Shown here: positions 56,850 through 64,000 of the stretch, piece after piece
Position numbering within the stretch: the first letter of the stretch is position 1
Layout: each line of letters opens with the position of its first letter
Source of the DNA: Monocercomonoides exilis
Lineage: Eukaryota > Preaxostyla > Oxymonadida > Polymastigidae
Length of the DNA stretch: 64,000 bases
Assembly: GCA_001643675.2 (NCBI GenBank)
Contig: LSRY02000040.1
Coordinates: 772,001-836,000, forward strand
Direction: 5' to 3'
Notes under the pieces: generated by a model
Told to the model about the DNA's origin: nothing
The model's input: only the letters and a program-made list of their open reading frames with translations
Databases searched by the model: none
Made by a program: the position numbers and the translations under genes

Positions 56850-59800
56850 TCATTCCTCCGCCCTCTCCAACTACAACACTTTAGCCACTATCATCGTCTG
56901 CGACTTCGCCTTTGTTTCTTCTCTTCTAGCACACTTCTGCGCCCCTGTCACTACTATCTTCTTTCCCTGCCTTCCATCGCTCTCTGAGATATCTGCCTTT
57001 GCTGAGGGCTCTTGTTCTTCACATGCCAGTTCAGCGCAACCATTGGATGTGTTTGTGGAGCATGTCTCGCTTCTTTCAACAGATAAGAAAAACGACAAAA
57101 TAACATAGCTGCTAATGACACTTGGATGTCTCATAGTGTTGAATGGGCTTGTGCTGTTTGCAGTGGCGAAGATATCTTTTCGAAAGAAGAAGAAGGAGAA
57201 GAAGGAGAAGGAAGAGAAGAAGAAGAGGAAGAAGGTGAAGGTGAAGAAGAAGAAGAAGGAGGAGGAGGAGGAGGAGGAGGAGGAACATGAAGATAGAAAT
57301 GTTGAAAAAATTGTGAAGTGATTTTCTGAAGGAAGAGGAAGAAAAGGGTTTTCGAATGAAAAAGGAAAAGAAGAATGAAAAGAAGAAGAAGGAGGAGGAG
57401 AAGAATGGGAAGGAGAAGGGGAAGGGGAAGGGGAAGGAGAATGAGAATGAGAAGGAGAAGAAGAAGATGATGATGATGAATATGCTTGTGTCACTGTGCA
57501 TGTCACAACAGATAAATACACATCCATCCACTTTTCATTCATCTCTCTGTTTAGTGAACACAGCAACTCTCTTGACTTGAGGAGCAGCCAGCCAATCTCA
57601 ATCCGTGTCAAAAACTTCTCCAAAAGCAAAAGATATGACCTCTGCTCAGCGACATCTGGACAAATGGTATAAAAATAGGACAAAGCGAGAGAACAAAGAG
57701 AAGCAAAGTGGCTGGGAGCTTTTGTGGAAGAAAGAAGAACATCACAAAATGACTGCGAAATGATCGAATTAAATGCATCTTCTTGTGAAATTGGTATAGA
57801 TGGAAGCGAAATTGAGGAAAAGGATGAATCTGAAGCAAAAAGAGGTGTCGGCTTCGTTCCTTTCAAAATCATAAGAATAGAACGAGAAGCAGGCGCAGAC
57901 GGAGAAGGGGCATCATACAGACAAGAAATAAGAGAGATCAACAACACCATTGCAGATTCACGTGGAAACGGATGCAGCTCATCCTGACAAGCACTGTTAC
58001 TATCCAAAGGAGCAAGAGAATACAGCGACCTCACTGCATTTGTCCACTTTCCCGACTGTATTGACAGAGAATGGGAAAGAAAGTCCTGGCAGCACTGAGG
58101 GTAATTAGCAAGGAGGAGCAGCCAAGAGCAAACAGGAGACAGAAAGCAGGCAGCGCACAGGAAGGGGAACAGAGGGACGAATTGGATGGCTTTCTTCTGT
58201 TTGGAGGGCAGAAGATCTTGCAGCGATGTGAAGAAGAAGAAGAGCTGCTGGAGCAGAATGGAGAGGTGCTGCTGTTACAGAGAGGCATCTGTTTTGGACA
58301 AATACACTGAGACTGACTTCAGAACAGCAGAAAGGACGCAGAGGAGCGCGCGGAAAAAACACAGACGCAGCTGAGTGTCTTCGCAGCGGAAGAGAAATAC
58401 CTTCGCAATCGACGGCGCACCTGCAATGTCTTCAGATTCCAGCTTGTTCAGCTCCACAGCAGTCATTGCATTCACTGCGGTGGATGCAGTTGAACTCTTA
58501 TGGTTTCACTTTCTGGCAAGGCAGGCATCCCTCTCTTTTGCTTCTCCACTGAGGAACTCAGTTGTGATGTGCTTGATAAGTTTGAACGACAAGTCTGGCG
58601 AGCGGACAAGAATCTGCTCCAACTCCATGTTCAACTGCATAAACACAGCATTGTGCACAGAATGAGAGAACGAATAATGCAAAAAATGCACCCAGAAATT
58701 CATGAAGTCGCGAGAAAATGTCGGATCTGCCTTTGGCACATTCGGCACACGCAAAGTCAGAGAAGCTGAGGCAGATAAGGATGAAGATGATGAGCTTTTG
58801 CCAGCAAGTTTCGTTTCAATCAAAGATGAAACAGATGTTGCAGATGAAGCACCAGTTGAAGATAATCTGGGATTAGTGACTGTTGTTGCTGCTTTTTCCT
58901 CTTCAGCATATTGTTCGCATCCAAACTGCTCAAACAGCCTTCTCACAAACGTAAAGAATGTGTTTGAGAAGTTCTGTCTGTCTCTCACGATGCCCAACTG
59001 TCTCACCAACACTCTTTCATCCACACTGCTCATCCCATCTGAAGACGATTTCATTGGCGAATGCTCTGTCAAGGCAGAATCTGCGAACACATCTTCATTA
59101 AAAGGAGAACGCATCTTCAGCGGAGACGGGTGGGGTTGTGGAGGATGCATTGTAAAAAGAGGAAAAGAGCCAATTGCTTGTGATACAGTTGGAAACAGAT
59201 GACTACACTTTGTCATTTCTTTCAGCTTTGCCTGCGGAATCTGGCTGAGCAGCTGGTGCTGAAGGCTCCAGTCGTCCACCGGCTGCTTCCGCTCGTAGAT
59301 GAGGATGTATGCCGAGTACGGCTTGACCGTATCTGCCTCGCTCAGCAGGCCCAGGCGCTTGTACTTGAGGATCTCGGGATCGATCAGCGCGGTATCGTCC
59401 AGGAAGCTCCCGCCAAAGGCCTCTGCCTTTAGTGTCTCGATGGCAGGAGAAGGGAGCAGCCTAACTGTCGTCGTTGAACTCGTTCAACTGGTGCGGTGCA
59501 TCTTTTTCTCGTGCAAATGAGATGTTGTATCCAGCATTGGCTGTGCCCGAGTGGTTGATGATGCCCTGAAGACGGTATTTGTTGTAGCTCTCCGGACGCA
59601 ACTTGTCTTTGCTTTCGTTGTTATGCAGCACCTGCAGATTCTTCAGATTCTCTTTGCGTCCAATCTTTTCCAACATGATTGCTGTGTCAGCTTTGGATAA
59701 CCGCTTCATACTGCTTCGTTTTTCTTCCCTCACCTGTATCGCCTCCCACGTAAATGGTTCGAGATCCAATTCCTCCTCATTGGGGAACTTAAACTTGTCG

Positions 59801-62361
59801 TTGATCTTCACCCTGTTCCCCGTCAGCGGCTATTAGTCAAAACGCCTGAGGAAAATAATGAGTATATTCAGCAGGTCTCTCAGAGCTGTTCGGTTGATCG
59901 CATCAGCTATGCGACACTTGCCACACTCTTCGCATTCGTAATTCCCAACCTTCGATCCAACCAAAATCGACACCAATGACTCCACCAGACTCTTCTTCCC
60001 TTTAACTTCCACCTCGAGCGCATAGAATCCATCCGAATGCCATCGCTCGTGCCCGCATCTGCAGACATGCAGGTTCATCGTGCGGTCCTTCAGAAAGCGC
60101 CGGACAAAGTTTGGAGCTGCCACCGCGTCCAAATGCATTTCCACCTTGTCCACAAGACACATGAAAAACTCGTGGATGTCACAATGCACGCCATTCACAA
60201 CTTGCTTCCTGTCCTGGTCGAGATATACCTCCAGAAACTGCTCAGCATCAATGAACTCCTTCCTGCTCGGGTTGTCCTGCAGCTCCCAGAAGAGATAGCG
60301 TACTGCTCTCCACACAGCGCTGTTCTGCACTTTCTCCTCCTCTGTCACGCTGCGCAGCCGCATCTCTGCCATCTTCGCCTCCAGCTCGTCTGGTGGGCGT
60401 GTGCTTGTTTCTTTGCTCTTCTGCCACTCACTCAGCACATCCGCATGTGAAGGTCTTGCCAGCTTCTCCAGGGCGCTTCCTTGAAACTGCTCGCCTTCCC
60501 ACAGAAGAAGCGTGGAGCGTGGCTGTGTGTGCATAAACAGCTGCACAAACAGAGAGTTCATGGAGCACAGTGTGCCTGGATTCACAATCCCTCTGTATTT
60601 AACCTCTTCGCTTTTTTCAACTTTCTTCTCCTTCTTGTATGACTTAGCAATCAACTCGGCGGGTGTGAAGTGGAAAGACGGGTACGTGTCCTTGTCGTTC
60701 ATCGTCTGCGTCTCGTTCAAAAGATGCAACAGAAGCTCTGTGTTTGCCTCATTCCCGCTGCACAGCGCAGCAACCAGACTCAAAATGGCCTTTCTGCTCT
60801 CTTCATCTTCTATAAAATGGCTCTGAATGAGTTCCACTTCTGAGTTGCCACGTGAATGCGACAAAGTCAGCTTCCTCTGCGAATCGAATCGTGCAATGTT
60901 TGAGGGCAGATATGAAGAAGAAGAAGAAACAGAAACAGAGGGACTGCGCATCATCTCTTTCCCAGCCATTCCTGGTGATGAAGCACCCGTTGAAGCAGCA
61001 ACAGCATCGAATCCAGCCACCAGCTTGTCCATTCACAGATAATGAAAGAGCATCAGCCCAAAGCACTTCTCAGGCAGCTTCAAGCCAACTTCTGTTTTGA
61101 TCCATCTTTCCAGTTTCCTCAAATTATTTTCTGTTGTCCGGTTGCATGCGCAATGAAGCTGAGAAAGCTCGTTCAGAATGACTCTCAGAGCCACTGAGAC
61201 AGGCAGAAGAGACAGCTGGCGCTTCTTTGTGAGATTGTTCAGAGAAGACAATGAAGAGGAAGGGAATGGGGCAGAGGAAGAAGAAGGTGATGCTCCTGAC
61301 AATTCATTGATGTTCTTATCATCATCATCATCATCACCTCCCACTAACAGACACCTCGGAACATCCATAATCACATCTGCCTTGTATTTAATGACAGCTC
61401 CAAGAGACTTAGCCACACTTGCTGGTGTCATCCCTGGCCACTTCGTGTTAATTTCACTGTTGTTCAGTGCAGAATTCAGCAGTTCAAAGAGCGAAGAGAA
61501 CAAGACAGCATCGTGGCGCTTCTACATTCTCCGAGGCAAATATGGCCTGCCGAGAACGATGGAGGCAGAGGAGATGTCCAGGAAGGAGGAGAGGAGAGAG
61601 ACAAGAAGCGTATCGTGTGGTGTGGAAGGGGAGCTGAAAGGTGAAAGAGCGAAAAGAGAATTGAAGAATGAAGAAGAAGAAGGAGAAGAAAAAGGCAGTG
61701 TAACAATGGTATTTAGAAAAGCAGAAGTGGAAAGTGGCTGAATGACATCAGCTGCATCTGCAACAGCGCAGAAGAAGAGAAGGAGAAATGTCTGGAAGGC
61801 GCTTAAAAGCAGAAGAGGAAGGACAGAAGAGGAGAAAGAGTGGATCATTACGATGAGCAAAGCAAACAGTTGCTGAAGGGTTTCTTCTTCGCTTTCTGAG
61901 TAAGATGGAAGAGTTTCAGTAGAAACAGAGTTGGGCTGCTGAGAGGAATGGCCGAAGGAGGAGGATGAGGATAATGAGGAGGAGGATGATGAGACAAAAT
62001 GTGAAAATGAGTCATTCGAAGAGAAGCTGACAAAAACTCTAGCCACATCCAGATAAGATTCAATGAGTGCTGTTGATGAAACATCTGGTCTCTTCACCAA
62101 GGAACAACCAGGAGCTGATGTAGAAGAAGAAGAAGAAGGAAATGGCAGAAGATCGAAAGTTTCCTCGAAAGGAGAGAGAAGCACACAGAGCAGAGCGAAA
62201 AGCGCGCGAAAGAGAGAAAAAGAAGATGGAATTTGCGATGGACATTGACAACACACTCGCAAAAGAGGCACAGATGATAGTGATGACAGAGAGCCCGCTT
62301 CTTGTCCGCATTCTGATGCAGCTGGTGAATCAATATGGAAAAATCTAGATGATCTCCCCAA
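56850..62361 (-). pseudogene. USP9X/USP34-like ubiquitin-specific protease, probably disabled
   Basis: Peptidase family C19 removes ubiquitin from proteins. The catalytic domain is recognisable at about 60600-59300: Cys box IVNPGTLCSMNSLFVQLF (Cys at 60565-60567), DIHEFFMCLVDKVE, zinc-binding CRCGHERW and YECEECGKC, then FLRRFD followed by TAATAG read as Gln-Gln, and KINDKFKFPNEEELDLEPFT. The His box reads NHSGTANAGYNISF, with Tyr (59527-59529) where the family has the catalytic His. A single-base frame change follows near 59460, just after EFNDD; the frame then continues with EAFGGSFLDD and AYILIYERKQP. In-frame TGA codons at 61033 and 58506 interrupt coherent sequence. N-terminal Ser-rich and C-terminal Ser/Pro-rich helical regions flank the domain; closes at TGA 56850. 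The N-terminal limit is uncertain, as the frame is open to 62703. Confidence 0.65.
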
Positions 62362-63531
62362 AGAAGAAGGAGGGTGTGGCCAGAGAGATAAGCAAAGCGG
62401 CTATTTCGTTTGAGACGGAAAAGAAAAGCGAGCTATCTCAAATAGAAAGCGGATCAATGCAATCTATTTCGTCTGTCTCTCGTTCGTTTGATTCGCAAAC
62501 TTCTTCAAGTCCCAGGCAGCCTCCATCATCTTCAACGCAAATGTCGAATTATTTATCTCATTCTTCATCATTTTAACATTTTTCCTCGTCTTCTCCACTT
62601 CTTGCTTCTTTATTTCTTTCAACTGCTTCAACTCCTTCCTCTTCATCCCGGACATCACCTTCAGATGGAATATCTCCAACTTCTCAGGATTTTGCGTCTC
62701 CACCCTGAGACAAAATACACCAATTATTTATCAAATTCAGTCGGCACCTCGTTCGAGTTCCTATTCCAAATGCCAAGGATTTTCTCATTCATCAGGAGGA
62801 GCAAATGCTCATTCATCGCTGGACTACTCGACTTCATTCGGGATGTCTTATCTTCTTTTCCCACCGACTGGGCCACTTCCAATTTCCAAGCAGATCCCCT
62901 CAAATCGATACAATCGACATCTACAAGGATCATCTTCACAGAGCGTGTCTGTTGGGAATGTTGTGCCGCTGGGTGCGTCTTCTGCATCATCTGTTTCATC
63001 TGCCTCTGTGGCTGAGCAGATTCCGTCTGTGATGCCCATCGCAGGCGTTGCTGGAAACCCTTCACTGACAGACTTCACCATTCTTCTAACACAAATGAAG
63101 CAAGCTTTCCTGCCTCCTCCATATCCCCTTCAAATAGAACCATTCTTTTCACCTTCTGAGCTATTCCATAACGTAAATCACTCATCACGCTCGACCTCTT
63201 CTGCTTTTCATCCTATTCCTCAACGCCCTCTTCTTCTTCATAATCATCATATTCCTCCACATCATCATCTCATCCACCAAATGAAGGCATTTTTCTTTCG
63301 AGTTCTCAGAAAACGTCTCATCCAGCTGGAGATCTAACTGATTAGAACATCCAAAAATCATCTGCTTTCTGTTGTTTGTCTTCATCTGCAGCATCTGAAT
63401 ATAAAAGCGTAAATAATTATTATAATAATAACTGTTATAACATTAGCAACAAGCAGACTTCATCAACCGAAATGAGCAAAGGAAGGGAAACAGAAGCTGA
63501 TGGCAACGCGACACTCAAATCATCAGCATGA
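62142..63531 (+). CDS. Candidate Ser/Pro-rich protein gene, strand uncertain
   Basis: Plus-strand reading from ATG 62142: a basic helix (EREAHRAERKAREREKKKME), a compact helical part (ESPLLVRILMQLVNQYGKI), then Ser/Pro/Gln-rich sequence, moving from one frame to a second near 62705 (NTPIIYQIQSAPRSSSYSK) and to a third near 63220, ending TGA 63529-63531; TAG/TAA read as Gln. The minus strand of the same interval is also largely open and shows convincing helical protein (DLRYGIAQKVKRMVLFEGD, KMILVDVDCIDLRGSAWKLE, EIFHLKVMSGMKRKELKQLK). Only one strand is likely to be real. I slightly favour plus for 62142-62480 and cannot decide beyond. No family recognised. Confidence 0.35.
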
Positions 63532-63868
63532 ACACTACACTATCATCTCGTGATGTTTGATCCACTTCACAAGAATCTTCTTCTTCTTCTTCTTCCTTCT
63601 AACTTTCTTTATTGCCTTCTATACAACCTGCCTCAACATTTCATGATGCCCAATCCCTTTACAGTTTCATTTTGAATCGAAGTGAATTGATTAACGTGTC
63701 CAATTGCTTATATATGATGATATTCAAACTTTATCGAAAAAAAGGATGAAAATAAAAAGGAAATACAAATGATTCACAAATCAAAAGTGTGTTTTTTTTT
63801 CATTGTATTTATTTTTTGATTAACATTAATTATTTTGTTTTCCATAATTTTTTCCTATCTATAGTTTG
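63532..63868. other. AT-rich spacer before the last gene
   Basis: No coding signal; ends in a T-rich stretch (63790-63865) directly upstream of an ATG. Confidence 0.4.
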
Positions 63869-64000
63869 ATGATTGGAAACTTTATTGACTTGCCTCGTGC
63901 AAGCAAAACTCGAAAAGCCGATAAAGTTTTGGAAGCTTTGGAGTCCGCTGCTCCATCCGACCCTATGGGGTGTTTTCTTTATTTTATTTTTCGCTACAAA
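63869..64000 (+). CDS. 5' end of a gene cut by the window edge
   Basis: ATG 63869 opens MIGNFIDLPRASKTRKADKV followed by LEALESAAPSDPMG, after which sequence turns T-rich, suggesting an intron donor near 63970 (GGTGTTTTC). Local base composition jumps in GC compared with the spacer. Too short to identify. Confidence 0.45.
   Translation, partial: MIGNFIDLPRASKTRKADKVLEALESAAPSDPMGCFLYFIFRYK

Noticed and set aside
12107-61035. TGA as an additional Trp codon
   Set aside because: Trp is TGG throughout the kinase, ARM-like genes and transposase, which all end at TGA; isolated TGAs cluster in damaged genes.
63890-63975. Possible tRNA in the GC-richer stretch near the right edge
   Set aside because: No convincing cloverleaf or TTCRANNY box on either strand; the sequence reads well as the start of a protein.

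Overview
The window looks like nuclear DNA of a protist that reads TAA and TAG as glutamine and stops only at TGA. Read that way, many broken reading frames join into single genes. The clearest cases are an IS1595/ISXO2-like transposase, a USP-type deubiquitinase and the end of a giant protein kinase. This code, together with AT-rich spacers, short spliceosomal introns, DIRS-type retroelements, a Merlin/ISXO2 DNA transposon and a Gly/Cys-rich beta-helix surface protein, best fits the oxymonad Streblomastix strix or a close relative. That assignment is inference: ciliates and hexamitid diplomonads use the same code.

Layout: 1-3.2 kb holds fragments of minus-strand coiled-coil or acidic genes. 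3.77-8.74 kb is a decayed but structurally complete DIRS-like element with inverted terminal repeats and an internal complementary region. 9.9-13.7 kb holds plus-strand coding pieces, most interrupted. 14.7-18.3 kb carries two paralogous three-exon genes in convergent orientation. 18.3-25.6 kb is mostly AT-rich, with a multi-exon minus-strand gene at 21.5-22.8 kb and a small MITE-like element. 25.6-42.9 kb is one four-exon gene: a tau-tubulin/casein kinase 1-type kinase domain followed by more than 5,000 residues of Ser-rich and Glu/Lys-rich low complexity. Coding continues in shifted frames to 44.1 kb. 45.0-46.45 kb is an apparently intact Merlin/ISXO2 transposon. 46.7-48.9 kb contains two pieces of beta-helix surface-protein genes facing each other. 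50.05-53.2 kb is a second, end-truncated DIRS-like element. 54.0-54.6 kb is a small gene with an in-frame minisatellite. 56.85-62.4 kb is a minus-strand USP9X/USP34-like gene with several disabling features. 62.1-63.5 kb is open on both strands, and a new gene starts at 63.87 kb.

Recurring themes are introns of about 44-67 nt that nearly all begin GTTTG, single-base frame changes and isolated in-frame TGA codons inside otherwise coherent coding sequence, and at least three full-length copies of a ~270-bp inverted-repeat element. I saw no rRNA, tRNA or CRISPR. All exon borders were inferred by eye.
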